From an uncultured Eubacteriales bacterium (GTDB lineage Bacteria > Bacillota > Clostridia > Lachnospirales > Lachnospiraceae), in contig CATOIK010000009.1 of assembly GCA_951800645.1 (NCBI GenBank), positions 26,335 to 90,334 of the forward strand: a stretch of DNA of 64,000 nucleotides, given 5' to 3'. Under the pieces are notes generated by a model. That model did no database searches, was not told the DNA's origin, and saw only the letters and a program-made list of their open reading frames with translations. Below are positions 52,647-62,154 of this stretch, piece after piece; position 1 is the stretch's first letter, and every line of letters starts with the position of its first letter. The position numbers and the translations under genes were made by a program.

Positions 52647-54385
52647 TATGCGCTCACCTCCTCGTTTTTCTCTCTCTGGGAATAATAAATCTCCTGATAT
52701 GCCTCACAGGATTCCAACAGCTCCTGATGCGTTCCCATTCCTACAATCCGTCCGTCATCCAGCACCAGGATCTGGTCTGCTTCCTCCACAGAGCTGATTC
52801 GCTGGGCAATGATAAACTTGGTGGTATCCTTCAGAGCAGTGTTAAAGCTTTCCCGGATTTTTGCCTCTGTGGCCGTATCCACTGCGCTGGTAGAGTCGTC
52901 CAGAATCAAAATCTTAGGCCGCTTTAACAAGGCTCTGGCAATGCACAGACGCTGCTTCTGGCCACCGGAAACATTGACGCCGCCCTGTCCCATGTCCGTA
53001 TCGTAGCCGTCTGGGAAGGAGGTGACGAAGCCGTCTGCCTGAGAGGCATCGGCGGCTGCCCGGATTTCTTCCATCGTGGCATTTTCATCGCCCCACTGCA
53101 GATTCTCCTCAATCGTTCCGGAAAACAGCACATTCTTCTGAAGCACCATGCCTACGCCGTTCCGCAGATGATGAAGGGAATAATCCCGCACATCCACGCC
53201 GTCTACCAGCACCTGACCTGCAGATGCGTCGTAAAGCCGGGGAATCATCTGCACCAGAGAAGTCTTTCCGCTTCCGGTAGAACCGATGATGCCGATTACC
53301 TGGCCCGGCTCTGCCACGAAGCTGATATGTTCCAGCACTGGGGCAGCGCCGCCATCTTCATAGCTGAAGGACACATCTTTAAACTCTACCCGACCTTCCT
53401 TCACTTCCAGATCCTTATAGGCTGCCTTGTCATCCGTCAAGTCAATCTCTGCCTGGAGAACCTCGTCAATCCGCTTTACAGAGGCCATGGCGCGGGCAAA
53501 GTTTAAGAAAATCATAGACAGAATCATCAGAGACATCAGAATCTGGACAATGTAGGTGGTAAATGCAGTTAAATCGCCTACCTGCATGGAGCCGCCGATG
53601 ATCAAATTTCCGCCGTACCACACCACTGCCAGAGTGGTAATGTTCATGGCCAGCATCATCACCGGCATGGTTGCCATTACAATCTTCATGGCCCGCAGGC
53701 TGTTGCTCTGCAGATCTGTATTGGCCTTGTTAAACCGTTCTTCTTCAAAATCCTCCCGCACAAAGGACTTTACCACCCGCACATTGGTTAAGGCCTCCTG
53801 GATGCCGGAGTTCATGGCGTCCAGCTTTTTCTGCATGACTGTAAACCGGGGATATGCCAGATACATAATGGAGCCGATGGCTGCCGCCAGCAAAGGGATT
53901 ACCACCAAAATGATAACTGCCAGCCTGGCATTCATAATAAAGGCCATAAACAGGGCGCCGAGCAACATGCCTGGGGCACGCAGTCCCATCCGCAGGCACA
54001 TCATTACCACCATCTGCAGCTGCTGCACATCGTTGGTCAACCGGGTCACCAAGGAGCCGGTGCTGAACTGGTCTATATTTTTAAAGGAAAACTGCTGCAC
54101 CTTGGCAAACAGCTCCTGCCGCAGATCACTGGTAAAGCTGACAGAAGCCTTACAGGAAAAGTATGCGGCGCCGATGCCGCAGATGGCCATCAGGGCGGCT
54201 ACAAAAGCCATAGCCAGGCCCATGGAGATAATGTAGCCGCTGTTTCTCTCTGCCACGCCGTTGTTGATGATTAAGGACATCATTTTCGGCAGCATAATTT
54301 CACCGATAACCTCCGCAATCATCAGAACCGGACCCAGAATAAAGGCGGTACGGTACGGTCTGGCGTATTTCAAATATCGTTTCAT
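52646..54385 (-). CDS. ABC exporter half-transporter, subunit with degenerate catalytic site
   Basis: 579 residues: six-helix membrane domain (about 15-310) and ATPase with Walker A GSTGSGKTS near 373, signature VSGGQKQRL and Walker B ILILDDSTS near 493. The catalytic Glu after Walker B is Asp, the known mark of the non-hydrolysing site in heterodimeric exporters. With the non-canonical signature of the partner, this gives one active and one degenerate site. It follows the metallophosphoesterase by 62 bases. Confidence 0.93.
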   Translation of the reverse strand: MKRYLKYARPYRTAFILGPVLMIAEVIGEIMLPKMMSLIINNGVAERNSGYIISMGLAMAFVAALMAICGIGAAYFSCKASVSFTSDLRQELFAKVQQFSFKNIDQFSTGSLVTRLTNDVQQLQMVVMMCLRMGLRAPGMLLGALFMAFIMNARLAVIILVVIPLLAAAIGSIMYLAYPRFTVMQKKLDAMNSGIQEALTNVRVVKSFVREDFEEERFNKANTDLQSNSLRAMKIVMATMPVMMLAMNITTLAVVWYGGNLIIGGSMQVGDLTAFTTYIVQILMSLMILSMIFLNFARAMASVKRIDEVLQAEIDLTDDKAAYKDLEVKEGRVEFKDVSFSYEDGGAAPVLEHISFVAEPGQVIGIIGSTGSGKTSLVQMIPRLYDASAGQVLVDGVDVRDYSLHHLRNGVGMVLQKNVLFSGTIEENLQWGDENATMEEIRAAADASQADGFVTSFPDGYDTDMGQGGVNVSGGQKQRLCIARALLKRPKILILDDSTSAVDTATEAKIRESFNTALKDTTKFIIAQRISSVEEADQILVLDDGRIVGMGTHQELLESCEAYQEIYYSQREKNEEVSA

Positions 54386-54447
54386 GTTATTTCCCCACTT
54401 TCTGTCTCACACATTGCTGTCATTTTATTGCATATACTCTCTATCTT

Positions 54448-55056
54448 TTATTCCTCCACCGTAGGATATTCCACAAAATAATGCTCATATCCGTTGATGA
54501 CCACCGTGCTGCCGTACTGGTCCAGACGCTTGAATCCAGTGCCGTAGTTAGCGTGGACATGGCCATGGATAAAATACTTGGGACTGTATTTTTCCATCAG
54601 CTTTTTGAAGCAGGCAAAGCCCTGGTGGGGCAGGTCCGGCAAGTCGTTAATCCCCTGGGCAGGAGCGTGGGTTACCAGAATATCAAAGCCGCCCCGGCGC
54701 CACAGCTTCAACCGCAGCCTGGCAATACGCCAGGCCATGGCCCGCTCTGAATACTGGTTGGACGCCCCCGGCTGGTACATCATAGAGCCCCCCAGCCCCA
54801 TGATCCGGATGCCCTTGTAAACATAGATGTCATCGTCAATGCAGACGCATCCCCCTGCTTCTCCCCGTTTGTACCAATGGTCGTGATTTCCCGGCACAAA
54901 CAGCACCGGCGCACGGCTGACAGAGGCAAAGAAATCCAGATAATTCTTCCGCAGATCCCCGCAGGCAATAATCAGCTCCACTCCGGTCAGTTTCTCCGGA
55001 GAGAAATGCTCATAAAGAGACCGGGATTCATGGTCTGATAGCACCAGAATTTTCAA
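54448..55056 (-). CDS. calcineurin-like metallophosphoesterase
   Basis: 202 residues. Metal motifs in order: SDHES (Asp8, His9), ACGDL, VPGNHDHW, THAPAQG and HGHVH. The start is TTG 55056, supported by GGAGGTG inside the 3' end of the upstream gene; it begins one base after that stop, so the two are translationally coupled. The substrate is unknown (phosphodiester or phosphoprotein). Coupling to the ParB-like/BMP gene suggests a joint role. Confidence 0.85.
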   Translation of the reverse strand: MKILVLSDHESRSLYEHFSPEKLTGVELIIACGDLRKNYLDFFASVSRAPVLFVPGNHDHWYKRGEAGGCVCIDDDIYVYKGIRIMGLGGSMMYQPGASNQYSERAMAWRIARLRLKLWRRGGFDILVTHAPAQGINDLPDLPHQGFACFKKLMEKYSPKYFIHGHVHANYGTGFKRLDQYGSTVVINGYEHYFVEYPTVEE

Positions 55057-55057
55057 C

Positions 55058-57007
55058 TTACTTCACCTCCGTGTTCTTCTCCCCCAAGTGAACGCCCTGC
55101 AGCCGAATCATAGGCTGGGCTTCCGTCTTAAACTGCTCCACCGGCGGAATCTCCCCTATTACATTTCCGGCCAGCCAGTCCATGCGGACAATCTCGTCCG
55201 GCGTCAGGCTGCGGCCTTCCTCTCCCACGATGCCGCCGCCCTGGATCTCAATCTCTCCTTCAAAGGGCTGGAATGCTCCGCTTACAATAGAACCCTTCAG
55301 GAACCGAAGCAGCCGCCTGGTGTAGCGGGGCAGGCTGTTGGAGCAGATGACATCGATTACATTAGCAGACATGCCCCACCAGTAATTAACTGCCTGGCGG
55401 CCTTTGCGGCCCTTCTGGTCTAAGTCTCCCTGGCAGATCAGCTCCACAATCTGCTCGTAAAATCGTCCCCAGTCATTGATAGGCGTAGCCAGGTTTTCCA
55501 CACTGCCGTCCGGCAATCTGTGGAACAGGCCGAATTCCCTGGAAGCCTTCTCCGGAGTAATCATATCGTCTCCGGAAACAAAGCCCAGATTCTGAAGCCT
55601 GGAATCCTCTTTCCTGTATTCTTCCTGAAGCCCGGACCACTGAAGCCACACCTTGGCTCTGGGATTGATCATCCGGGCGCCCATGGCAAAGGCGTTGATA
55701 TTGGAGACCCGGCCATAGATGGGATAGTCTGCCACATACCCCAGGTCGTCAGAATCGCTCATGGACGCAGCCAGAGCGCCTATCAGGAACTTGGATTCAT
55801 AGCTGCGCATGTAGTATGTGCAGATGGAGGAATAGGATATATTGACGGAACAGTTGAAAATCCGGATTTCCGGATGCTCCACTGCCGCCTTGACGCTCTG
55901 GGCCGCCATCTGGGGAGAGGTAGTAAAAATCACATTGCAGCCTAAATCAATGGCATCCTGAATGGTCTGCTCCACTTCCTCGTCCGTACCGGCGTTCTCA
56001 AAAACAATGGTTTGAAGACGACGCTCATACCGTTCCACCAGATAAATCCGCCCCAGCTCGTGGGCGTACACCCAACTGGAGGTTTTGGGGCTCTTGGGAT
56101 AGATGAACGCCGCCTTTAACCGTTCCGGTTCAATATTTCCCACTGGCAGACGCCAGTTAAACAGCCGGGTTCCTTCTGACTTCTTTTTCAGCTCCGGCTG
56201 TTCTACCAGGGCAATCTGACTGCCTCTGGCCTGTAAAAGCAGCTCGTTCCAGATTTTCTCCAAATCCTGGCGGATAGTGTGTTCCGTCTGCTCCCGCACT
56301 TCCTCATAGCCGAAAATTTCTACATATACCAGAAAGGCGTCAGAGGGGGTCAGCTCCAGCTCCGGCGTCCTACGGTGCTCAAAGGCCCGGACAAACCGGT
56401 CGTAAACCGCCTTAAAATACAGCCGTTCCTCCTCGTCCCACACCTGCCCCGGTTCCTTTCCCATGGCAGTTAAAAGCCGGGTGTAGCCGCCTTCTTTGCT
56501 GAACCAGACATCACTGTTAAAGGAAACCTGGTAAAAGTCCAGAAACTCATAATAAAGGCGGGTGTCCCTGTCGTCACTGCGCCTTGGAATCAAACGGATG
56601 ACGCTGGCAGAGATGCTGTAAGCGTGCAGGTATTTCAGCACGCTTACCCGCTTGTTGCCCTCCTGGACATAATAGCGGTTCATAAACTCATAGGCTACGA
56701 TAGGGTCGTGGATGCCTTCTTCTATCTGATGGTCGTACAGATAGGCCCACTTGGCGCCGAACTCAGTTTTTTCTCCCAGAAGGGGCATAAAATTGCTGGC
56801 AAAAGCCTGGGTGCGGCCCTTGGTCTTGGTGCCTACAATCCGCTCCAGCGGCACATCCATAATGCCTAAGCTGACCTCAGAAGCAATCTCTGTATTGGCC
56901 AGAATGTCGTCCAGAACCGGCAGATAAGGGTATTCTCCTTTTGCGATTGCCGCCTGGTACTGTTTACGCCCCTGGCGCAGGGCGCCGGTATAATCGTATA
57001 ATGCCAT
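55058..57007 (-). CDS. cytosolic fusion of a ParB-like domain and a BMP-type nucleoside-binding fold
   Basis: 649 residues. Residues about 50-140 look like a ParB/sulfiredoxin-type domain: VPLERIVGTKTKGRTQAF, EEGIHDPIVAYE and YYVQEGNKRVSVLKYL. A helical linker follows (150-265). Residues about 297-575 resemble BMP/PnrA periplasmic nucleoside-binding proteins (AAFIYPKSP, IFTTSPQMAA, SKFLIGALAASMS, GYVADYPIYGRVSNINAFAMG). There is no signal peptide or lipobox, so it should be cytosolic and not a transporter component. It is likely a nucleoside- or nucleotide-sensing regulator or enzyme; unproven. Confidence 0.75.
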   Translation of the reverse strand: MALYDYTGALRQGRKQYQAAIAKGEYPYLPVLDDILANTEIASEVSLGIMDVPLERIVGTKTKGRTQAFASNFMPLLGEKTEFGAKWAYLYDHQIEEGIHDPIVAYEFMNRYYVQEGNKRVSVLKYLHAYSISASVIRLIPRRSDDRDTRLYYEFLDFYQVSFNSDVWFSKEGGYTRLLTAMGKEPGQVWDEEERLYFKAVYDRFVRAFEHRRTPELELTPSDAFLVYVEIFGYEEVREQTEHTIRQDLEKIWNELLLQARGSQIALVEQPELKKKSEGTRLFNWRLPVGNIEPERLKAAFIYPKSPKTSSWVYAHELGRIYLVERYERRLQTIVFENAGTDEEVEQTIQDAIDLGCNVIFTTSPQMAAQSVKAAVEHPEIRIFNCSVNISYSSICTYYMRSYESKFLIGALAASMSDSDDLGYVADYPIYGRVSNINAFAMGARMINPRAKVWLQWSGLQEEYRKEDSRLQNLGFVSGDDMITPEKASREFGLFHRLPDGSVENLATPINDWGRFYEQIVELICQGDLDQKGRKGRQAVNYWWGMSANVIDVICSNSLPRYTRRLLRFLKGSIVSGAFQPFEGEIEIQGGGIVGEEGRSLTPDEIVRMDWLAGNVIGEIPPVEQFKTEAQPMIRLQGVHLGEKNTEVK

Positions 57008-57033
57008 AAGGTCTCCTTTCTGTGGAAAATCCG

Positions 57034-60000
57034 TCAGGACAACAGTTCCAGCAAATCCTCTTTTTTCAGGTTTGCCAGAGAAACGGTGCCCTCTGAAATT
57101 ATCTGCTCCGCCAGATGCTGCTTGCGGCTCTGCAGGTTTAAAATATTGTCTTCAATGGTATGCTTCATAATCAGCTTAAACACGGTCACCTGCTTTTCCT
57201 GACCAATCCGGTGGCTCCGGTCTGTGGCCTGGTTCTGGGCCGCCAGATTCCACCAGGGGTCGTAGTGGATGACAACATCGGCGGCAGTCAGATTCAGGCC
57301 GGTACCTCCTGCCTTTAAGGAAATCAGGAAAACCGGAACCTGGTCTGTCTGAAATTCTCCGGTCAGGCGTATCCGGTCCTCCTTGGATGTGGCTCCGGTC
57401 AGCATATGGAAGGGGATTCCCTCCTTTTTCAGCCGCCTGGCCAGAATATCCAGCATGGAAGTAAACTGGGAGAACAACAGGATCTTGTGTCCCCCTTCCA
57501 CTGCGTCTGCAATCAGCTCCATGCAGGTTTCCAGCTTTGCAGAGCCGCCCCGGTAATTGCCAAAGCAAAGGGATGGGTCGCAGCAAATCTGGCGGAGACG
57601 CATCATCTGGGCCAGAATCTGCAGTTTTCCGCTGCCGTCTAAGCTGCCCTCCGATTCCTCCAGCTGCTGTTTTAAACGGATGGCCTCCGCCTGATAAAGC
57701 TGATTCTGGGCCGCCTCCTGCTTGGAATAGATAACGGTCTCCAGCTTTTCCGGCAAATCCTTTAACACATCCTGCTTCAGCCGTCTGAGAATAAAAGGAG
57801 CAGTCAGCCGTTTCAGATTTTTCAGCGGCTCCGCCGCTCCTTCCCGGACAATAGGCAGCTCAAACTGCTTTTTAAAGGTCTGGTAAGAAAAGAGAAATCC
57901 CGGCATCAGAAATTCAAAAATACTCCACAGCTCAGAAAGCCGGTTTTCTATGGGGGTTCCCGTAAGGGCAAAGCGGGTCTGAGACTGAATCTGTTTTACT
58001 GCTCTCGCACTCTGGGTAGCCGGATTTTTTATATACTGGGCCTCGTCCAGAATCTGGAACCGGAAACTTCTGTCTTCATACCAGCCAATGTCTCTCTTTA
58101 ACAGGTCATAGGAGGTAATAAGCACCTGCGCTGTTTTGTCTTCTTTTACGATTTTCTCCCGCTCCGATGCTGTGCCGGTTATAGTTTTCACAAAAAGCTG
58201 AGGCGCAAACCGGTGCAGCTCATTTTCCCAGTTATAAACCAGGGATGCAGGACAGACGATCAATGTGCTGCTTTCTCTGTTTTTCAGGGCTTCATCCTGC
58301 AAAAGAGCAATGACCTGAACCGTCTTTCCCAGGCCCATATCGTCTGCCAGAATGCCGCCGAAGCCGTAGCTGTCCAGGGTCCGCAGCCACCGAAAACCAG
58401 TCTTTTGATATTCCCGCAGTACATTCTGCAAGGAGGCGGGAACCTGAAAATCACTGTCTTCTACAGATTTCATCCCCCGGACTACCGCCTTAAACAGGTT
58501 ATCCCGATAAAAGGTGATGCCGCTTCCCTCTTTTAAGATACTGTCCAGATACAGGGCCCGGTAAACAGGGATTTTTACCGTTCCCCCAAGAAGCTTTGTC
58601 TTGCTGACAGCCAGACCGTCTACCAGCCGGGCTACAGTTACCAGCCCATGCTCGTCCAACTGCAAAAACTCTCCGCTCTTTAAGCGGTAATAGGGCTTTT
58701 TCGGCTCATACTCAGACAAAATTTTCTGAAGCTCTGCCTGGGTCATATTCCCGGCGGAAACTTCCAGCTCCAGCCAGTCTCCGCTCAGCCGCACGCCCAC
58801 CTCCACCTTAGGCGGCGGAAGCAGCCGAATCTTCTCTGCGTTTTCCGATATATAAACCTCTCCCAGGCTCATAAACTCTTCCATGCCCTCCCGCAGAAGA
58901 CGATACATGGCCTCGTCATTGTCCCGGATGATCAGGGTTTCTCCCGTTTCGTCCCGGTACTTAAAATACCGGGTGATGGCCTGGCTGATACGGAACTCTC
59001 CCGGCACATCACGGCAGATAGTACGGGGTACCTTCTCATCCTCTATAGGCTGAAAAGAGAAATCTCCGTAGGAAATGACCGGCTTCATGGTAATCTCTCC
59101 CGGTCTGCTGCTGTCAAAGGAAAAGCTGGCCTTCAGCTCCTGGGGCCGGTAGGTTTCCAGATCCACATCCTTTATCTGCAGATTGGCGCAGGGAAGGATT
59201 TTCTGAAGCACCCGCTCGTAAAACAGCGGCACATCCCGGTCCTGGACAGTAAGGGTATGGCTTCGCTTCTCTTTTAAAACCTGTTCCAGAAATGGGCCCA
59301 GATGACGGGAAGTGGTTTTTCTTAAAGCAATCAGCTCTGTATCATTTCCTACATACCAGGCATCCTCGCCGGAAAAGCCGTAAAGTTCGCCGGGAACGGA
59401 AACCTGGATGCCGTCCCGCCCGGCCTTTTCAATGGCAACGGTCAGGCGAAATCCCGGCAGTCCCTTCTGTCCAGGAACGGCAATTTCCTGCTCTGTCCGC
59501 ACCAGCACCGTACAGCGGGTTCCGTCTGCTTTTTCTATTTCCAGGCTTTTGCCGTCCATCAGCCGGAAAAACCGGCCCCGATTGGCACTGCTTAAGTTCA
59601 GTTCCCGAAGCCCCTGAACTGTGGCAAAAGCGCTTTTCTTAAATTGCTCATAGTGTTCCTGATAGACATGGACCAGCTCCATCAGAAGGCGGCAGAGCGG
59701 CCTGTCTTCCTCCAGAAAGGCATAGACGCTGTGATGAAAGGCAGGGTTTTTTCCATAAGCAACACTGGCGCCGCTTTCCAATGCCTGAACAAAAGCAGTC
59801 AGATCTTTTATCAGACAGAGCCGTTCCTTTCCTACCCGAAATTCCACGGACACTCCGTCCTGCCTTAAAAGAAGACGAGGCACCAGCCGCATCTGGTTTT
59901 CTTCCTGCTGCCGGATAATGTCCGCCACTTCCCGGTTGGTGTACTCCCGAATCATAGTGCGAATCTCCTGGGAGGTGTAAACCAGACGCCCGGCCTGGTT

Positions 60001-60216
60001 TTCCTGACGCCGCTTCCACTCCTCCCAGGCCAATGACGCATGGGGGCACATGCCCCGGAAGGAATTTCCCTCTACACAAGAACAAGAGTAGTCACGAATC
60101 TGACTACCCTTGATAAACAGGCGCACAGTATAAAGCTGTTCTCCGTCTTTCACATCTGCGTTGACACCCAGCTCCCCTTTCCAGAAAGTGCTGGTTCTGA
60201 AACCGGTTATTTGCAT
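57034..60216 (-). CDS. SWIM zinc-finger SNF2-family DNA translocase
   Basis: 1060 residues. An N-terminal SWIM finger (Cys45, Cys47, Cys57, His59), a long central region (about 100-590) as in bacterial SNF2 proteins, then the helicase core: DDMGLGKT near 624, DEAQ near 725, LTGTPIENRLSELWSIFEFL in parts, and C-terminal GGTGLNLTAADVVIHYDPWW and QATDRSHRIGQ. It moves along DNA using ATP, probably remodelling protein-DNA complexes. ATG 60216 has AGGAGGCGC. It starts 33 bases after argS and ends 26 bases before the ParB-like/BMP gene. Confidence 0.92.
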   Translation of the reverse strand: MQITGFRTSTFWKGELGVNADVKDGEQLYTVRLFIKGSQIRDYSCSCVEGNSFRGMCPHASLAWEEWKRRQENQAGRLVYTSQEIRTMIREYTNREVADIIRQQEENQMRLVPRLLLRQDGVSVEFRVGKERLCLIKDLTAFVQALESGASVAYGKNPAFHHSVYAFLEEDRPLCRLLMELVHVYQEHYEQFKKSAFATVQGLRELNLSSANRGRFFRLMDGKSLEIEKADGTRCTVLVRTEQEIAVPGQKGLPGFRLTVAIEKAGRDGIQVSVPGELYGFSGEDAWYVGNDTELIALRKTTSRHLGPFLEQVLKEKRSHTLTVQDRDVPLFYERVLQKILPCANLQIKDVDLETYRPQELKASFSFDSSRPGEITMKPVISYGDFSFQPIEDEKVPRTICRDVPGEFRISQAITRYFKYRDETGETLIIRDNDEAMYRLLREGMEEFMSLGEVYISENAEKIRLLPPPKVEVGVRLSGDWLELEVSAGNMTQAELQKILSEYEPKKPYYRLKSGEFLQLDEHGLVTVARLVDGLAVSKTKLLGGTVKIPVYRALYLDSILKEGSGITFYRDNLFKAVVRGMKSVEDSDFQVPASLQNVLREYQKTGFRWLRTLDSYGFGGILADDMGLGKTVQVIALLQDEALKNRESSTLIVCPASLVYNWENELHRFAPQLFVKTITGTASEREKIVKEDKTAQVLITSYDLLKRDIGWYEDRSFRFQILDEAQYIKNPATQSARAVKQIQSQTRFALTGTPIENRLSELWSIFEFLMPGFLFSYQTFKKQFELPIVREGAAEPLKNLKRLTAPFILRRLKQDVLKDLPEKLETVIYSKQEAAQNQLYQAEAIRLKQQLEESEGSLDGSGKLQILAQMMRLRQICCDPSLCFGNYRGGSAKLETCMELIADAVEGGHKILLFSQFTSMLDILARRLKKEGIPFHMLTGATSKEDRIRLTGEFQTDQVPVFLISLKAGGTGLNLTAADVVIHYDPWWNLAAQNQATDRSHRIGQEKQVTVFKLIMKHTIEDNILNLQSRKQHLAEQIISEGTVSLANLKKEDLLELLS

Positions 60217-60249
60217 GAAAGCGCCTCCTGTATGTTTGATGCTGTGAAG

Positions 60250-62013
60250 CTACATGCGACTAGGTGCATCGAATCCTAATACCTGGATGCTGGTGGTCAG
60301 TACATCTTTCACCAGGGTAATCAGTTGAATCCAGCTTTCCTGGCGGGCCGGGTCAGCTTCTGTAAGAATCTTGTTATCGTGATAGAAGCTGTTGAATGCG
60401 TTAGCCAGATCAAAAATGTACTGACAAATCTTGTGAGGCGCAGTCTCTGCAAAGGCAGTCTCCAGCACATCGTTGTACTTGGCAGCCTCTAACATCAGCG
60501 CCTTTTCACTGTCTCCTGCCGCCGGGATAATCTGCCCCTTCACAGCCTCATGCTTCTCATAATATTTTGCCAGAATAGACTTAATCCGGACAATGGTATA
60601 GAGAATGTAGGGGCCTGTATTTCCCTCAAAGGAAATGAACCGCTCCAGATCAAACACATAATCCTTGGCTGCCTGGTTGGTTAAATCTCCGTACTTTAAG
60701 GCTGCCAGTCCCACAATTCTGGCCGTCTCTCTGGCTTCCTCCTCCGGCATGGTGCGGTTTTCCATGATCCGGTCATATACGGCCTCATTGATGTCTGCAA
60801 TCAGATGCTCTAAACGCATAACACCGCCGTCTCTGGTCTTAAAGGGCTTTCCGTCTTTGCCGTTCATGGTACCAAAGCCGATGTGGATCATAGGAGTTTC
60901 CGGTTTTACATAACCGGCCTTTTTGGCTACCCGGAATACCTGAGTAAAGTGAAGTTCCTGCCGCTTGTCGGTAATATAGATGTATTTTACCGGCTGGTAC
61001 TCCTTCTCACGCTCAATGATCGTGCCTAGATCAGAAGTAGCATAAAGGGCTGCGCCATCGGATTTCCGCACGATACAGGGGGGCAGTTCTTTAGAGTCTG
61101 CAGGCTCTGTAATATCTACTACCAGTGCCCCCTGGCTCTCGTAAGCCAGACCCTTGTCCTGCAGATCCTGAATGAGCCACGGAATGTAGGGCTCCGCATC
61201 GCTCTCCCCTTTCCACAGGTCAAAATGCACATCCAAATTGCCATAGTTCTTCTTTAAATCTGCCAGGGAAACATGCATAATATGCTTCCAGATGGCGGTA
61301 AATGGAGCGTAGCCGTTCTGCAGCTTAAAGGTGGCAGTCTGGGCGCGCTCTTTAAAGGCTTCGTCCTCCTTGGCCTTGCCGCTGGCAGTGGGATAAATGT
61401 CCTCCAGCTCACTGATGGTAAAGGGCGGCTCTGTCGGATACTCTCCGGTATAGTCTTCATCAAAGTACACCAACTCCGGTTTCCGATCCCGCAGCTCCTC
61501 AATAATAAGGCCCATCTGCAGCCCCCAGTCTCCCAGATGCACATCTCCAATCATGTGATAGCCCAGGAAATTACCCATCCGCTTGATGCTTTCGCCGATA
61601 ACGGCAGACCGCAAATGGCCTACATGAAGCGGCTTTGCCACATTAGCTCCGCCATAATCCACAATGATGGTTTCTCCGCAGCCCAGATTTTCTAAGCCCA
61701 ACTTTTCTGCCTGCTGCATCCGGTTCATGTAATCTGCCAGATACTGACCGTCCAGACGAAGATTGATAAAGCCCGGCATCACTGCGCTGCACTCAGAAAA
61801 CAACTGGCTCCCAGTCAGTTTTTCCACTACTTCATTTGCAATGTCAATGGGTTTCTTTTTATAAGCCTTGGCTGCCGCCATAGCGCCGTTGCACTGGTAC
61901 TCGCACAAATCCGGCCGATTAGACAGCACTACCTTGGCGTAGGACTCCTCATAGCCGCAGGCTGCAAATGCGGACTTCATCTCAGCCGCAATCAAATCAA
62001 GAATCTTTTTCAC
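60250..62013 (-). CDS. argS: arginyl-tRNA synthetase
   Basis: 587 residues, class I synthetase. An N-terminal additional domain for the tRNA D-loop, HIGH-type motif HVGH in NVAKPLHVGHLRSAVIG near 120, a KMSKS-type loop FKTRDGGVMRLEHL near 395, and the DALR anticodon domain at the end. The start is GTG 62013, with AAGGAGTACGGAG upstream; the frame open to 62052 lacks a site. Promoter at 62082-62110. It heads the long leftward run of genes. Confidence 0.96.
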   Translation of the reverse strand: MKKILDLIAAEMKSAFAACGYEESYAKVVLSNRPDLCEYQCNGAMAAAKAYKKKPIDIANEVVEKLTGSQLFSECSAVMPGFINLRLDGQYLADYMNRMQQAEKLGLENLGCGETIIVDYGGANVAKPLHVGHLRSAVIGESIKRMGNFLGYHMIGDVHLGDWGLQMGLIIEELRDRKPELVYFDEDYTGEYPTEPPFTISELEDIYPTASGKAKEDEAFKERAQTATFKLQNGYAPFTAIWKHIMHVSLADLKKNYGNLDVHFDLWKGESDAEPYIPWLIQDLQDKGLAYESQGALVVDITEPADSKELPPCIVRKSDGAALYATSDLGTIIEREKEYQPVKYIYITDKRQELHFTQVFRVAKKAGYVKPETPMIHIGFGTMNGKDGKPFKTRDGGVMRLEHLIADINEAVYDRIMENRTMPEEEARETARIVGLAALKYGDLTNQAAKDYVFDLERFISFEGNTGPYILYTIVRIKSILAKYYEKHEAVKGQIIPAAGDSEKALMLEAAKYNDVLETAFAETAPHKICQYIFDLANAFNSFYHDNKILTEADPARQESWIQLITLVKDVLTTSIQVLGFDAPSRM

Positions 62014-62081
62014 GCTCCGTACTCCTTCTGCACTCTTTTCCCCCGGCCGCAACCGGATCCTTTTTCATCAAATGAACCTTA

Positions 62082-62110
62082 ATTATACTGGATTTTGGAG
62101 GAAAATTCAA
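62082..62110 (-). promoter_or_regulatory. sigma-A promoter of argS
   Basis: On the minus strand TTGAAT (62105-62110), 17 bases, TATAAT (62082-62087). The leader is only about 60 bases, too short for a T-box. Confidence 0.7.
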
Positions 62111-62154
62111 GTCCTAAAGGTTTGTCGTTCACCATGTAAAAATCTCTGATTTGA

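Noticed and set aside
55058..57007. BMP-family ABC transporter binding protein
   Set aside because: There is no signal peptide or lipobox, a ParB-like domain is fused at the front, and no permease genes are nearby, so a transport role is not supported.
54448..60216. Plasmid partition (ParB) locus
   Set aside because: There is no ParA gene or parS-like repeats, and the region is flanked by argS and other chromosomal genes.
62014..62110. T-box leader before argS
   Set aside because: The promoter leaves only about 60 bases of leader and no specifier or T-box consensus is seen.
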